Source: an uncultured SAR116 cluster alpha proteobacterium
GTDB taxonomy: Bacteria; Pseudomonadota; Alphaproteobacteria; Puniceispirillales; Puniceispirillaceae
DNA length: 64,000 nt
NCBI GenBank assembly: GCA_902583715.1
Contig: CACHXC010000001.1
Span: forward strand, 1-64,000
Direction of reading: 5' to 3'
Below are positions 20,111-30,485 of this stretch, piece by piece. Numbering within the stretch: the first letter of the stretch is position 1; the number at the start of each line of letters is the position of its first letter. Under the pieces are notes generated by a model. The model worked only from the letters and a program-made list of their open reading frames with translations. It made no database searches and was not told the DNA's origin. A program made the translations under genes and the position numbers.

Positions 20111-21580
20111 ATGAATGTTTCTGAGACCAAGTCAGACGGTTTGCTTCGCGAATATAAAATTGTCATCACGGCTGATGAAATTGAAGGGGAAGTAACGAAA
20201 AAGCTCGAAGAGATAGCGGCAACAGTTAAAATGCCTGGGTTCCGCCCCGGTAAAGTGCCACTGTCGGTGGTCAAGACGCGGTTTGGCGACCAAGCGCGTG
20301 GCGAAGCCATCAAAACGGCGCTTGACGAAGGTGCCCGCCAGGCGATTGAAGGCAATGACTTAAAATTAGCCAGCCAGCCAAAAGTCGACATTCAGTCGTA
20401 TGAAGAAAATAAGGATTTAGAAGCCAGCCTCGCTTGTGAAGTCATGCCGGCGATCACTGTGCCAGATCTGGCCAAATTGTCGATCGAAAAGCCGCGCATG
20501 GAAAGCGACTCCCAGGAAATCGCCGAGGCGCTAAGCCGTATTGCCGATGAAAACCGCCCGACGGTCGCATTGGCCAAGCCGCGTGCGGCAAAACTTGGCG
20601 ATGTGGTGACTATCAAGTTCATTGGCCGCATTGATGGCGAGGCCTTTGAGGGCGGTGCGGCCGATGGGCACACGCTGGAATTGGGGTCAAACAGCTTCAT
20701 CCCCGGGTTTGAAGATGGTCTGGTTGGTGTCAAGATAGATGAGAAGCGCGATGTGCCCGTGACGTTCCCTGAAGATTATCAAGCAGAGCACCTTGCCGGT
20801 AAATTGGCGGTTTTTGAAGTGACTGTGGAAGATATTCAGGAAAAGGCTGATGCCAGCATCGACGATGAGCTGGCGAAACGTCTTGGGTTTGACGATCTTG
20901 ACGGATTGAAAGACGCCATTGGCCAACAAATCAACGGCCAGCACGCCACGGCCTTGCGTCAATTGGTAAAGAAAAATGTTCTTGATGCACTAGCAGATGG
21001 CGATGCGTTTGACGTCCCACCGTCTTTATATCAGCAGGAATATGACTCGGTTGCCCGGGCGATGAACCCGAATGCGGCCGAAGCGCACCATCATGACCAC
21101 GACCATGATGATGACCAGGAGCATCCAGCCGCTGATGAGGGGATGAGTAAAGCCGACAAAGACGAGGCGCAAAAAATTGCCACCCGCCGGGTGCGTCTTG
21201 GTTTACTGATTACCGAAATTGGGCGCGTCAATAACATTGATGTTACAGAAGAAGACACGCGCAAAGCGGTGTTTGAAGAAGCTCGGCGCTATCCTGGTCA
21301 AGAACAGATGGTGTTAGAATATTTCCAAAAAAATCCGCAAGCTATGCAACAAATTGCCGGTCCGATTTTTGAGGATAAGGTTGTTGATTTTATTCTTGAA
21401 ATGGCCAAGGTTTCAGACGTTGTGATTGACAAGGATACGCTCTATCAAGCTGATGAGACAGTGGCGCCAGCAAAAAAGGCGGCTAAAAAACCAGCGAAAA
21501 AAACCGCCAAGAAAAAACCAGTGGCTAAAAAAGCAGCGTCTAAAAAGCCAGCCGCAAATAAAGCGGCGGCCAAAAAATAA
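20111..21580 (+). CDS. tig: Trigger factor
   Basis: PGFRPGKVPLSVVKTRFG, PPIase GDVVTIKFIGRIDGEAFEGGAA; start at ATG 20111. Confidence 0.95.
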   Translation: MNVSETKSDGLLREYKIVITADEIEGEVTKKLEEIAATVKMPGFRPGKVPLSVVKTRFGDQARGEAIKTALDEGARQAIEGNDLKLASQPKVDIQSYEENKDLEASLACEVMPAITVPDLAKLSIEKPRMESDSQEIAEALSRIADENRPTVALAKPRAAKLGDVVTIKFIGRIDGEAFEGGAADGHTLELGSNSFIPGFEDGLVGVKIDEKRDVPVTFPEDYQAEHLAGKLAVFEVTVEDIQEKADASIDDELAKRLGFDDLDGLKDAIGQQINGQHATALRQLVKKNVLDALADGDAFDVPPSLYQQEYDSVARAMNPNAAEAHHHDHDHDDDQEHPAADEGMSKADKDEAQKIATRRVRLGLLITEIGRVNNIDVTEEDTRKAVFEEARRYPGQEQMVLEYFQKNPQAMQQIAGPIFEDKVVDFILEMAKVSDVVIDKDTLYQADETVAPAKKAAKKPAKKTAKKKPVAKKAASKKPAANKAAAKK

Positions 21581-21635
21581 ACACTGACCCCTTTGCCTTG
21601 TGCTTTTAGTCAGCGATCGCCAGTCTTGTATCAAT

Positions 21636-21667
21636 AATAGGAAGGTGCCATGTTCCATCTTCCTATT
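21636..21667. terminator. Perfect 9-bp inverted repeat after tig (putative terminator)
   Basis: AATAGGAAG-N14-CTTCCTATT followed by a moderately T-rich stretch. Confidence 0.55.
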
Positions 21668-21838
21668 TTCCGTTCTCATTCTCTATTCTGGGCTTGAACC
21701 CATTTCGCCTATCGCCATATAGTGAGTGGGCGCAGCCTAACACGTAACGCCATGGCATGGTTGCCAGCTTTGCCAATAAGGGTTTTCAACAGGGCTGTTG
21801 ACCGCGGCCATTTTCCACGAAACGCGAGGAGATTGTTT

Positions 21839-22480
21839 ATGAATGAACATTGGCAGGGTGGGATAATCCCAGAACAGGCTAATCTGGTGCCGATGGTGGT
21901 CGAGCAGACTAACCGTGGGGAACGTGCTTATGATATTTTTTCGCGGCTACTAAAAGAGCGGATTATCTTCTTGAATGGCCCGATTGATGATGGCGTGGCC
22001 TCGCTTGTCTGTTCACAATTGTTATTTTTGGAATCAGAAAACCCAACAAAAGACATTTCCATGTATATCAATTCGCCTGGTGGCATTGTGACCTCTGGGC
22101 TGGCGATTTATGACACCATGGAATATATCCGGCCAGATGTATCGACCGTATGTATGGGACAGGCCGCTTCAATGGGGTCTTTGCTGTTGATGGCGGGTGC
22201 AGCCGGGAAACGCTTTGCCCTGCCAAATGCGCGCATTATGACGCACCAGCCGTCAGGCGGGTTTCAAGGGCAGGCCAGCGATATCGAAATTCATGCCCGC
22301 GAAATACTCGATTTGCGCCGGCGGCTCAATGGTATTTATGAACATCACACCGGCAAGAGCCTGAAACAGGTCGAAAAAATTATGGAGCGTGATACCTTTA
22401 TGACGGCTGAAGATGCCAAATCATTTGGGTTAATTGATGAGGTTGTGACAAAACGACCAGTGCCGGATAAAGACGTTTAA
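21839..22480 (+). CDS. clpP: ATP-dependent Clp protease proteolytic subunit
   Basis: [41 protein letters not shown]; start at ATG 21839. Confidence 0.96.
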   Translation: MNEHWQGGIIPEQANLVPMVVEQTNRGERAYDIFSRLLKERIIFLNGPIDDGVASLVCSQLLFLESENPTKDISMYINSPGGIVTSGLAIYDTMEYIRPDVSTVCMGQAASMGSLLLMAGAAGKRFALPNARIMTHQPSGGFQGQASDIEIHAREILDLRRRLNGIYEHHTGKSLKQVEKIMERDTFMTAEDAKSFGLIDEVVTKRPVPDKDV

Positions 22481-22622
22481 TTTCAACAAATTCGACCAAG
22501 AGGCCGCCCAATGGCTGTTGGTTGGCACAAATTTTGTTTGTAACTAGATCGATTAGGGTTCTAGACTAAGCGCAAATTTCGCCGGCTTGCTGGAAAGGCA
22601 TGATAAAATAGGAGCCGTTGTA

Positions 22623-23885
22623 ATGGCTAAAAAAGAAGATGGTGATAAGGGAACACTGTTCTGCTCCTTTTGTGGTAAGAGCCAGCATGAAGTGCGCAAA
22701 TTAATTGCCGGCCCAACCGTTTTCATTTGTGATGAATGTGTTGAACTCTGCATGGACATTATCCGTGAAGAGCATAAATCGGCGTTGGCGAAAAGCCATG
22801 ACGGGGTGCCGACCCCAGCAGATATCAACGCTGTTCTTGATGAATATGTAATTGGTCAGGCCCGCGCCAAGCGCGTTTTGTCGGTTGCGGTGCATAACCA
22901 TTACAAAAGACTGGCTAATGCCGGGCGCAATGGCGATGTTGAAATTTCCAAGTCAAACATTCTTTTGGTCGGGCCGACAGGATGCGGCAAAACGCTATTG
23001 GCCCAGACGTTGGCCAGAATGTTGGATGTGCCTTTCACCATGGCGGATGCCACCACTTTGACCGAAGCTGGTTATGTGGGGGAAGACGTTGAAAATATCA
23101 TTCTGAAATTGTTGCAGGCGGCTGACTATAATGTTGAACGCGCACAACGCGGTATTGTCTATATTGACGAGGTCGATAAGATTTCGCGAAAGGCAGACAA
23201 CCCATCAATTACTCGCGATGTCTCGGGTGAGGGTGTACAACAGGCGCTGTTGAAAATAATGGAAGGCACTGTTGCGTCAGTGCCGCCGCAAGGCGGGCGC
23301 AAACATCCACAACAGGAATTTTTGCAGGTTGATACAACAAACATTCTGTTTATTTGTGGTGGTGCCTTCGCTGGCCTAGATAAGCTAATCGCTGGGCGCC
23401 ATACCGGGGCAGGTATTGGTTTTGGGGCTGAAGTGCGCGATCCGGATGATCGTAAAATTGGTGAATTATTGGCCGAGCTTGAACCAGAGGATTTGATCAA
23501 ATTTGGTCTGATCCCAGAATTTGTTGGCCGCTTGCCGGTTGTGGCAACCCTAGAAGATCTCGATGAGGCTGCGCTGATTCGTATTTTGACCGAACCTAAA
23601 AATGCGCTGATCAAACAATATCAAAAACTGTTTGAAATGGATGATGTGCGGCTTGAGTTCCGTGAAGACGCGTTAAAAGCAGTGGCGCAAAAGGCGATTG
23701 CACGTAAAACTGGGGCGCGCGGATTGCGGTCAATCATGGAAAATATCTTGATGGAACCAATGTTTGACATTCCCACCGCCGGCGATATTGAAGAGGTCGT
23801 GATCAATAGCGACGTTATCGAAAACGGGGCCGCGCCGCTTGTGGTTCACGCCAAAAAGCCAAAAGAGGCCGAGCAGGGCGCCTGA
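22623..23885 (+). CDS. clpX: ATP-dependent Clp protease ATP-binding subunit ClpX
   Basis: Zinc finger [11 protein letters not shown]...CDECVELC; Walker A GPTGCGKT; start at ATG 22623. Confidence 0.97.
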   Translation: MAKKEDGDKGTLFCSFCGKSQHEVRKLIAGPTVFICDECVELCMDIIREEHKSALAKSHDGVPTPADINAVLDEYVIGQARAKRVLSVAVHNHYKRLANAGRNGDVEISKSNILLVGPTGCGKTLLAQTLARMLDVPFTMADATTLTEAGYVGEDVENIILKLLQAADYNVERAQRGIVYIDEVDKISRKADNPSITRDVSGEGVQQALLKIMEGTVASVPPQGGRKHPQQEFLQVDTTNILFICGGAFAGLDKLIAGRHTGAGIGFGAEVRDPDDRKIGELLAELEPEDLIKFGLIPEFVGRLPVVATLEDLDEAALIRILTEPKNALIKQYQKLFEMDDVRLEFREDALKAVAQKAIARKTGARGLRSIMENILMEPMFDIPTAGDIEEVVINSDVIENGAAPLVVHAKKPKEAEQGA

Positions 23886-24005
23886 TGCCCACGCCACAAA
23901 TTTCTGCATAGATGTGTGTGAACGTCTTGATCTTGGCGGCATGCATACTCATATCAAGGGCACCAGCATGTTGCTGGCGTTCAATTTGTATAAGGGTTGT
24001 TTTCA

Positions 24006-26426
24006 ATGTCTGACTCGCCTGTTATTTCACTCCCGGTTTTGCCGCTTCGTGACATTGTGGTGTTTCCACATATGATTGTTCCGTTGTTTGTTGGGCGTGA
24101 AAAATCCATTAAGGCGCTTGAAGCGGTGATGGCGGAAGACAAACAGATCATTCTGGTGACACAAAAAGAAGCCGCGCTTGAAGACCCAGATGCCTCTGGC
24201 CTTTTTGGCACTGGCACCGTTGGTACGATTCTGCAGCTTTTAAAATTGCCTGATGGGGCGGTGAAAGTGCTGGTTGAAGGCGGCGAGCGCGTAGTCCTTG
24301 ATCCAAATAGTTTGCGCGATGACGACGGCTATTTGGTTGTCGAGGCATCCGTTGCTGATCAGTTTGGTGATCTCGGGGCGGAAACCACAGCACTTGGCCG
24401 GGCAACCACCCAACAATTTGAACAATATATTAAACTCAATAAAAAAATTGCGTCTGAAGTGTTAAATGCGGTTGAGCAAATTGACGAAGCTGACAAGATA
24501 GCCGATATGATTGCCTCACATCTGGCGATCAAAATTTCGGAAAAACAAGAGCTTCTTGAAACGCTTGACATCCATGCACGGTTGGAAAGCGTTTTTGGCT
24601 ATATGGAAGGCGAAATTGGTGCCTTGCAGGTTGAAAAACGGGTGCGTAACCGGGTCAAACGCCAGATGGAAAAGACCCAACGCGAATATTATTTGAATGA
24701 ACAAATGAAGGCCATTCAAAAAGAGCTTGGTGAAACCGAAGACGGGGTCAATGAGCTTGATGAAATTGAAACCCAGCTCAAAGCCTTAAATATGCCAAAA
24801 GCGGCCCTTGAAAAGGGTGAGGCGGAACTGAAAAAGCTGCGTAACATGGGGCCGATGAGCGCTGAAGCCACGGTGGTACGCAATTATCTTGATTGGATTT
24901 TGTCACTGCCATGGCGTAAATCCAGCCGGTTGAAAAAAGATATTGATGCGGCGCGAGCGGTGTTAGACGCTGATCATTATGGCCTCGACAAGGTCAAGGA
25001 CCGTATCGTTGAGTTTTTGGCCGTGCAACAGCGCACCAAAACGTTGAAGGGCCCAATTTTATGTTTGGTCGGTCCGCCCGGTGTGGGCAAGACCTCGCTC
25101 GGCAAATCCATTGCCAAGGCCACAGGCCGCAACTATGTGCGTATGGCGCTTGGCGGCGTGCGTGATGAGGCTGAAATCCGTGGGCACCGACGCACCTACA
25201 TTGGTTCAATGCCAGGAAAAATTCTGCAAGGCATGAAAAAAGCTGGCACCAGAAACCCACTGTTTCTGCTCGATGAGGTTGATAAGCTTGGCGCTGATTG
25301 GCGCGGTGATCCGACATCTGCACTTCTTGAGGTTCTTGATCCGGCGCAAAATAACAGTTTTCAGGATCACTACCTCGAAGTTGATTTTGACCTGTCAAAT
25401 GTGATGTTTATCACCACAGCTAACACGTTAAACATGCCGCAACCGCTAATGGATCGCATGGAAATTATCCGTCTGTCTGGGTACACCGAAGATGAAAAGT
25501 TGGAAATTGCCAAGTGCCATCTTATAACAAAACAGATTAAAGATCACGGTTTGAAAGATGGCGAACTGACGATCGACGATGATGCGCTGCGCAATGTCAT
25601 CCGGCTTTATACCCGGGAAGCGGGGGTGCGTAACCTCGAACGTGAAATCGCCAAAATAGCACGCAAAACAGTCACCGCGATTGTTGGTGGCAAGGCATCA
25701 TCAGTTATTGTGACAGCTAATAATCTTGATGACTATCTTGGCGTAAAGAGATTCCGTTTTGGCGAAATGGAAGACGCCGATCAGGTGGGGGTTACTACCG
25801 GATTAGCATGGACCGAGGTGGGCGGAGAATTGCTGAATATTGAAGCTGTGAAGGTGCCGGGCAAAGGCAAGGTAACAGCAACCGGCAAGCTTGGCGAGGT
25901 GATGAAAGAGTCGATTCAGGCGGCTGAATTCTTTATCAAATCGCGGGCGCCATCCTATGGTATCGATCTGCTTGAATTGGCCAAGCATGACGTCCATGTC
26001 CATGTACCAGAAGGCGCCACGCCAAAGGATGGGCCATCTGCCGGTGTCGGCATGGCCACATCTATCATCTCGGCGATCACGGGTATCGAAGTGCGGCGTG
26101 ATGTTGCCATGACCGGCGAGATCACGTTGCGTGGGCGTGTTTTACCAATTGGTGGATTAAAAGAAAAATTATTGGCCGCACAGCGTGGTGGATTAACTAC
26201 CGTTTTGATACCCAAAGATAATGAAAAAGATCTTGTTGATATTCCAGATAATGTGAAATCGAGTCTAAGAATTATACCAATTGCGATGGTGGATGAAGCC
26301 TTGTCTGCGGCTTTGATAAGAGAACCGATGCCACTGGCTATGGCTGGAATGGCTGACATGTCCAAAGAATCGGGGACAGCCGTTCCAGATTCGGGCGAAA
26401 ATTCGTCTGACATTGTCGCGCATTAG
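24006..26426 (+). CDS. lon: ATP-dependent protease La (Lon)
   Basis: GPPGVGKTSLGKSIAKATGR; protease motif PKDGPSAGVGMATSIISA; start at ATG 24006. Confidence 0.97.
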   Translation: MSDSPVISLPVLPLRDIVVFPHMIVPLFVGREKSIKALEAVMAEDKQIILVTQKEAALEDPDASGLFGTGTVGTILQLLKLPDGAVKVLVEGGERVVLDPNSLRDDDGYLVVEASVADQFGDLGAETTALGRATTQQFEQYIKLNKKIASEVLNAVEQIDEADKIADMIASHLAIKISEKQELLETLDIHARLESVFGYMEGEIGALQVEKRVRNRVKRQMEKTQREYYLNEQMKAIQKELGETEDGVNELDEIETQLKALNMPKAALEKGEAELKKLRNMGPMSAEATVVRNYLDWILSLPWRKSSRLKKDIDAARAVLDADHYGLDKVKDRIVEFLAVQQRTKTLKGPILCLVGPPGVGKTSLGKSIAKATGRNYVRMALGGVRDEAEIRGHRRTYIGSMPGKILQGMKKAGTRNPLFLLDEVDKLGADWRGDPTSALLEVLDPAQNNSFQDHYLEVDFDLSNVMFITTANTLNMPQPLMDRMEIIRLSGYTEDEKLEIAKCHLITKQIKDHGLKDGELTIDDDALRNVIRLYTREAGVRNLEREIAKIARKTVTAIVGGKASSVIVTANNLDDYLGVKRFRFGEMEDADQVGVTTGLAWTEVGGELLNIEAVKVPGKGKVTATGKLGEVMKESIQAAEFFIKSRAPSYGIDLLELAKHDVHVHVPEGATPKDGPSAGVGMATSIISAITGIEVRRDVAMTGEITLRGRVLPIGGLKEKLLAAQRGGLTTVLIPKDNEKDLVDIPDNVKSSLRIIPIAMVDEALSAALIREPMPLAMAGMADMSKESGTAVPDSGENSSDIVAH

Positions 26427-26566
26427 TTTCAATTTCGGGGTTTTTCCTAAAAAAATGTCTAAAATCTGCGGTTTATTTTAAATTCCGCTAGGACAATGCC
26501 GATTATGAGTGTAGATTTTCTTGCATTGTATAACTGGATTATCCACACCAAAAATAGGGGGTTCCC

Positions 26567-26842
26567 ATGAATAAAAATGATCTTGTTTCTGCAGTTGCCG
26601 ACTCATCAGGCCTGACAAAAGTCGACGCTGGTCGCGCTGTTGATGCTGTGTTCGACAGCATTGCCTCTGCACTCAAGTCTGGTGGTGATGTTCGTATCGT
26701 TGGTTTTGGTACTTTTTCTGTCGCGCAACGTGCCGCAACAACTGGTCGCAATCCAAGAACTGGTGAAACAATCCAGATCAAGGCATCAAAACAGCCAAAA
26801 TTCAAGGCTGGTGCACCATTGAAAGACGCCGTTAACAGCTAA
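26567..26842 (+). CDS. hupB: DNA-binding protein HU
   Basis: MNKNDLVSAVADSSGLTKVDAGRAVDAV...GFGTFSVAQRAATTGRNPRTGE. Confidence 0.95.
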   Translation: MNKNDLVSAVADSSGLTKVDAGRAVDAVFDSIASALKSGGDVRIVGFGTFSVAQRAATTGRNPRTGETIQIKASKQPKFKAGAPLKDAVNS

Positions 26843-26858
26843 TTATAGCTATGATAGA

Positions 26859-26895
26859 CGCCGGCCTGATCAAAAGGGCCGGTGTTTGTTTTTGG
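26859..26895 (+). terminator. Rho-independent terminator after hupB
   Basis: CCGGCC-loop-GGGCCGG followed by TGTTTGTTTTT. Confidence 0.7.
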
Positions 26896-26946
26896 GGGCT
26901 TGCTTTTGCGTTAAAATAGCAGTAACAAGCGCGTACTGTTCGGTTG

Positions 26947-27022
26947 GGGTGGTTAGCTCAGCTGGGAGAGCAACTCGTTTACACCGAGTAGGTCGGGGGT
27001 TCGAACCCCTCACCACCCACCA
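26947..27022 (+). tRNA. tRNA-Val (TAC)
   Basis: GGGTGGT/ACCACCC acceptor; ACTCG-TTTACAC-CGAGT anticodon arm; CCA encoded. Confidence 0.95.
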
Positions 27023-27056
27023 TCAGTTTGCCCTATGTTCTCTCCCATAGGTGATC

Positions 27057-27081
27057 ACAGGTCGCACGACCTGTTTTTTTC
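27057..27081 (+). terminator. Rho-independent terminator after tRNA-Val
   Basis: ACAGGTCG-CA-CGACCTGT perfect 8-bp stem followed by TTTTTT. Confidence 0.8.
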
Positions 27082-27174
27082 ATCTTTTTTTTATTTCTGC
27101 AGGTTTTTTGTTGTATTTTTGGGGTTGCTCGCAACGAAAACCGTGCTACAAACGCTCCTTTATACTTCCCCGCT

Positions 27175-27251
<77 letters not shown>

Positions 27252-27483
27252 TTGTTTTTCCTTTATTTAAATTTTTCCTGCATCGAAGCATAAATGCGGG
27301 TCGTTATTTTCGTGAATTTTTGTTTGCGCGTTTTGTAGGCTCGAATTCTGGCAAATAGTTTGGTTTACAATTTTACACGAAATAAAATCGCTTTTCCTCA
27401 TCGCAAGAAAGTGGTTTCTGACGCTTGTCTGGTCACCTAAATGTGAATTGCTTGATTGTTTTTGTATATAGGTTAACTCTATA

Positions 27484-27774
27484 ATTGAGAGCAATGTTTT
27501 TGCTTATGAATGGGATGAAAGCAAACGTCGCAATACTCGCAAGTCGCGCGGTATAAATTTTGCCGATATGGTGCTATTTGACTGGGATACCGCGCTGACC
27601 AGAACTGATAATCGCTGGGATTACGGCGAGGATCGGTTTTTCTCTATTTACTTTATTAAAGATCGTCTTCATGTTTGCATCTGGTGTTGGCGTAGAGATG
27701 TTGTGAGGGTGATTTCGCTCAGAAAGGCAAGTGATAATGAACAGGCCATGTTCAGAAAAATCTTGCATAGATGA
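27484..27774 (+). CDS. brnT: BrnT family toxin (start uncertain, no in-frame ATG/GTG/TTG at the N-terminus)
   Basis: Frame read upstream of the ORF-track start: VFAYEWDESKRRNTRKSRGINFADM...DYGEDRFFSIYFIKDRLHVCIWCWRRDVVRVISLRKAS, matching the BrnT pattern FxWDxxKxxxN..., RIISARKA. Confidence 0.75.
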   Translation: MESNVFAYEWDESKRRNTRKSRGINFADMVLFDWDTALTRTDNRWDYGEDRFFSIYFIKDRLHVCIWCWRRDVVRVISLRKASDNEQAMFRKILHR

Positions 27775-27970
27775 TGATGGCGAGGCGCTAGAACTGGATG
27801 AGGCGTGGTTTGCGAAAGCCATTCGTGGGCGGCCAAAACTACCCAGTGAATTGCGCAAACAGTGGATATCGATTCTTCTTGATCCAGATGTCATCACGCA
27901 TTTCAAAAGCGAGGGGCGTGGTTGGCAAACAAGGATTAATGCGGCGTTGAGGAAGGTTGCTGACATATAG
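27737..27970 (+). CDS. brnA: BrnA family antitoxin
   Basis: ISILLDPDVITHFKSEGRGWQTRINAALRKV (BrnA/RHH-like C-terminus); overlaps the brnT 3' end. Confidence 0.82.
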   Translation: MNRPCSEKSCIDDDGEALELDEAWFAKAIRGRPKLPSELRKQWISILLDPDVITHFKSEGRGWQTRINAALRKVADI

Positions 27971-27990
27971 ATTTTTTGCGAAACGCGCGT

Positions 27991-28635
27991 TTATGATTTT
28001 GCGATCAAAAAGGTAACATCACCGGTTACATGCGGTGTTGAGCATGCGTGGGTTGGTCCGAAAACCCGGCTGGCATTGGCGATAAATGTCTGACGCTCGG
28101 CGTAAAAGATCTGGTTTTTGATTTGTGTCTGCGGGGCACACAGCAGGTTCAGCACCAGACCATATCGGCTAAGTTGCCAGCAAGATTGAAGATTGGCAAA
28201 AATATAGTCATGCCAAAGCGATGTATCCATTGTGTTGCAGAGATTAAACGTGCCGGAGAATACACAAAAATCAACTGGTAATGGGGGCTGCTTGCCAACA
28301 AAGAATAGTTGTTTTTGTGCAGGAAAACGCTCTTTACAACTGTTGACCATGGCCCGGTTTATATCAACGCCAGTATAATGAAAGCGCTGATAGCGCGGGG
28401 TCTTTTGCAGAAATTCGAGCATCGCCCCATAACCGCATCCAATATCAGCTATAGACGTGTTCGCCGCCGGTGTCATGGTGGTGATAAGATCAAGCAAGGC
28501 GTCAAATCGGGCAATTTGCGTCGACTGATTGCGCCAAAACACACCTTTTGGCGCGGGTCCAAAGGCGGCAAGCCGGTCCTCATAGGCACGCTTCAGCTTG
28601 CGCTCAAGCGCGGCATACATCACTTTGCGGAGCAT
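27991..28635 (-). CDS. Class I SAM-dependent methyltransferase
   Basis: SIADIGCGYGAMLEFL motif I and FHYTGVDINRAMV. Confidence 0.82.
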   Translation of the reverse strand: MLRKVMYAALERKLKRAYEDRLAAFGPAPKGVFWRNQSTQIARFDALLDLITTMTPAANTSIADIGCGYGAMLEFLQKTPRYQRFHYTGVDINRAMVNSCKERFPAQKQLFFVGKQPPLPVDFCVFSGTFNLCNTMDTSLWHDYIFANLQSCWQLSRYGLVLNLLCAPQTQIKNQIFYAERQTFIANASRVFGPTHACSTPHVTGDVTFLIAKS

Positions 28636-28760
28636 AATAAATGCCAGCTGGCTTGATCAGCGTGTTTCATTTCTCTTGACTAGCATTTTTCAAAACGGTC
28701 TGGCAAAAAAGTGTGGCGCTGTCGGCGTTGTTTATGCAACAAGTGATCGGATGACTTATT

Positions 28761-29093
28761 ATGAAACTGTATGGATTGAAAAATTGTGACAGTTGCAAAA
28801 AAGCCTTGTCGCAATTGCGTGCCGCCGGGCATGACATTGATTTTTTTGATATCCGGATAGAACCATTAGACCCGCCACAAATTGCCAATTTGTTGGCCCA
28901 TCATGGTGAACAAATTGTGTTAAATCGTAAGTCAACAACATGGCGCAATCTTCCCGATTCGGATCGGTTGTTGCTGCCAGAAACGCTATTGGCACAGCAC
29001 CCGTCCCTCATCAAACGGCCAGTAATTTTTCATAATGATACCAGCTATGTTGGCTGGAGCAGGGATGTGCAGACAGCTTGCGGCATTGGCTAG
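28761..29093 (+). CDS. ArsC/Spx/YffB family protein
   Basis: MKLYGLKNCDSCKKALSQL ... RKSTTWRNL ... LIKRPVIF. Confidence 0.85.
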   Translation: MKLYGLKNCDSCKKALSQLRAAGHDIDFFDIRIEPLDPPQIANLLAHHGEQIVLNRKSTTWRNLPDSDRLLLPETLLAQHPSLIKRPVIFHNDTSYVGWSRDVQTACGIG

Positions 29094-29129
29094 CTAAATG
29101 GCATAACAGGTGATTATTGGTGGTGATGG

Positions 29130-29552
29130 TTAGTGCGCGAATATCATTGATTTATCGCGGAATGTTTTAAATTCGAGTGCATTTCCTGATGGGTCGCGAA
29201 AAAACATTGTCGCCTGTTCTCCAACTTCGCCGGCAAACCGTGTTGTAGGTGGGATAATAAAATCGGTCCCGTCAGCTTCAAGCCGGTCTTTCATCGCGTG
29301 CCATTCATCCCAGTTCAGAATCGCACCAAAATGGCGTGATGGGACTTTTTCACCATCGACTGGATTGGTTTCAGCCGGGCTTAATGCACCATCAACAAGA
29401 TGCGCGCTGACCTGATGTCCAAAAAAATCAAAATCGATCCAGCGTTCAGCTGAACGGCCAACTTTGCAACCGAGTTTTTTGACATAAAATGCGCGTGTTT
29501 CCTCAATATCGGTGACAGCAAAGGCGAGGTGAAATGGGGGTGAAACGGACAT
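29130..29552 (-). CDS. VOC family (glyoxalase/bleomycin resistance-like) protein
   Basis: [26 protein letters not shown] ... [15 protein letters not shown]; start adjusted to 29552. Confidence 0.85.
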   Translation of the reverse strand: MSVSPPFHLAFAVTDIEETRAFYVKKLGCKVGRSAERWIDFDFFGHQVSAHLVDGALSPAETNPVDGEKVPSRHFGAILNWDEWHAMKDRLEADGTDFIIPPTTRFAGEVGEQATMFFRDPSGNALEFKTFRDKSMIFAH

Positions 29553-29711
29553 AATCAAGCTCCTTAAATAGAACGCCAAATTAGTGTGTTGTTGTGTGCC
29601 ATTCAACAAAATAGTTGGCGATTTGGGTGTCAAGGCGCTACATGAGATATGTGGCCTGCCGCCGCGGGTTGATTTTTACAATTTTACACAAAATTTTTTA
29701 CAGGTGACTTA

Positions 29712-30074
29712 ATGGCAAAGACCCGTATCGCATTAGAGCTTGGCATGGGAACATCGCTACGTCGGCATGATTACACCAAGGCGGCTTGCCGCGCCGTGGA
29801 AGACGCTTTGTGGCACAATTCCTTGAGTGTTGCCGAGGCTTTTGGCTTTGAAAAGACAGATATGTTGATAGAGGTTGAAATCGGTGTGCAACGACCAGAT
29901 GAAGTGGATGTTGGCCAAGTTGCCGCGATTTTTCCCTATGGCAATGCATCTGTTCAAGTTGTTGAAGGCGGTCTGGATATAGCCAAGCCAGATGGTGAGG
30001 GCCGTACCATAATCGCTAACGCGGCGGTTGTTGTTTGTTTTGACATGGAAGCCACAACAGGAGTGGCATCATGA
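29712..30074 (+). CDS. Lin0512 family protein (tandem copy 1)
   Basis: LELGMGTSLRRHDYTKAACRAVEDALWHNSL; paralogous to the next ORF. Confidence 0.75.
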   Translation: MAKTRIALELGMGTSLRRHDYTKAACRAVEDALWHNSLSVAEAFGFEKTDMLIEVEIGVQRPDEVDVGQVAAIFPYGNASVQVVEGGLDIAKPDGEGRTIIANAAVVVCFDMEATTGVAS

Positions 30075-30451
30075 AGCGCATTATCCTAGAGATGGGCATG
30101 GGCAATGATCTGTATGGCGAAGATTACACCAAGGCGGCATGCCGGGCGGTTGAAGATGCCATCCGTCATAGTTCGCTTATTTTATTTCGTTCGCTTGGCT
30201 TCGATCAAGCTGATATGCAGGTGAAGGTCACAATTGCTGTGCAACACCCGGATCAGGTTGATACCACAACCGTTGCGCAAAAATTGCCGCGTGGCAAAGC
30301 TGAAGTGCATGCTGTCAAAGGTGGATTGAATGTTGTTGACGCTGACGATAACACATGTTCAGTCATCGCCACCGCCGCGGTCGAGGCGTTTTTGAACATT
30401 GACCCGAATGACTGGATGATATCGCAAAAATCTACCCCGTCGGACAAGTAA
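30071..30451 (+). CDS. Lin0512 family protein (tandem copy 2)
   Basis: LEMGMGNDLYGEDYTKAACRAVEDAIRHSSL; 4-nt ATGA overlap with copy 1. Confidence 0.78.
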   Translation: MKRIILEMGMGNDLYGEDYTKAACRAVEDAIRHSSLILFRSLGFDQADMQVKVTIAVQHPDQVDTTTVAQKLPRGKAEVHAVKGGLNVVDADDNTCSVIATAAVEAFLNIDPNDWMISQKSTPSDK

Positions 30452-30485
30452 TTGCCTTTATTTGGCATCGTATGTTGGAACAGTG

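Noticed and set aside
21460-21580. Tandem DNA repeat in the tig 3' end
   Set aside because: It is low-complexity coding sequence for a Lys/Ala tail; treated as a protein feature instead.
27568-27774. ORF-track start at 27568 as the full BrnT gene
   Set aside because: Conserved BrnT N-terminal residues are encoded upstream in the same frame.
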